Of a stretch of 7,171 nt of DNA, positions 7,151 through 7,171 are shown one piece after another. The number at the start of each line of letters is the position of its first letter. Positions within the stretch are counted from its first letter, which is position 1. Source of the stretch: JAIVJN01 sp036732565. Its GTDB lineage: Bacteria; Acidobacteriota; Vicinamibacteria; Vicinamibacterales; UBA2999. Location: positions 1-7,171 of the forward strand of contig DAINCF010000372.1 of NCBI GenBank assembly GCA_036732565.1, read 5' to 3'. Both the position numbers and the translations under genes were made by a program. The notes below the pieces were generated by a model that was not told the DNA's origin, did no database searches, and worked only from the letters and a program-made list of their open reading frames with translations.

Positions 7151-7171
7151 CGGCCGGCCTTCAGGCCGGCC
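7147..7171 (+). repeat. REP-type palindrome, plus orientation (cut by window end)
   Basis: GTAG (7147-7150) is followed by C, GGCCGGCC, loop TTCA, GGCCGGCC, ending at the last base of the window. It matches the element at 3792-3818 except for one missing loop base (TTCA against TTCTA). With the opposite-facing hairpin at 7094-7119 it forms an inverted pair. The element may extend beyond the window. Confidence 0.75.

Noticed and set aside
7094..7171. CRISPR array or insertion-sequence terminal repeats
   Set aside because: There are no regular spacers, units are too short and differ, and no Cas or transposase gene is nearby. GTAG-headed hairpins fit REP elements better.

Overview
This is a GC-rich bacterial window, with gene content and repeats most like Acidobacteriota (perhaps Vicinamibacteria). 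That assignment is an inference. It rests on a Tat-exported DUF1552 protein followed by a secreted ankyrin protein, a membrane-anchored monohaem cytochrome c, an HTH_42 winged-helix protein, and GTAG-headed palindromes (REP type) between genes. There are five coding genes and almost no spare DNA; no tRNA, rRNA, CRISPR array, insertion sequence or transposase is visible.

Layout from left to right: (1) the C-terminal ~675 residues of a bifunctional MprF-type lipid aminoacylase/flippase, plus strand, cut by the left edge. (2) A minus-strand cytochrome c gene whose stop codon directly abuts the mprF stop. (3) A 74-base divergent intergenic region. (4) A plus-strand HTH_42 (AlkZ-like) gene with a QxQ motif, whose TAG stop lies inside the GTAG head of a REP hairpin. 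(5) Two closely linked minus-strand genes, a DUF1552 protein (first) and an ankyrin-repeat protein (second), with 11 bases between them and a ribosome binding site overlapping the first stop codon. (6) At the right edge, upstream of this pair, two inverted REP hairpins flank a short array of CTACGTACGTAG palindromes, a REPIN-like structure.

The DUF1552 and ankyrin proteins both carry export signals, so they probably work together outside the cytoplasm, but their biochemical role is unknown. In planctomycetes and acidobacteria DUF1552 genes often follow a large DUF1592/cytochrome c gene; if that holds here, it lies beyond the right edge. MprF modifies membrane lipids, the cytochrome is a periplasmic electron carrier, and the HTH_42 protein is a candidate DNA glycosylase. 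These three look like independent units rather than one pathway.

The points most worth a second look are the REP/REPIN elements (one supplies a stop codon and fills an entire convergent gap), the AlkZ-like QxQ motif in a gene usually annotated only as winged helix, and the exported DUF1552-ankyrin pair with its terminal Cys-x-x-Cys.
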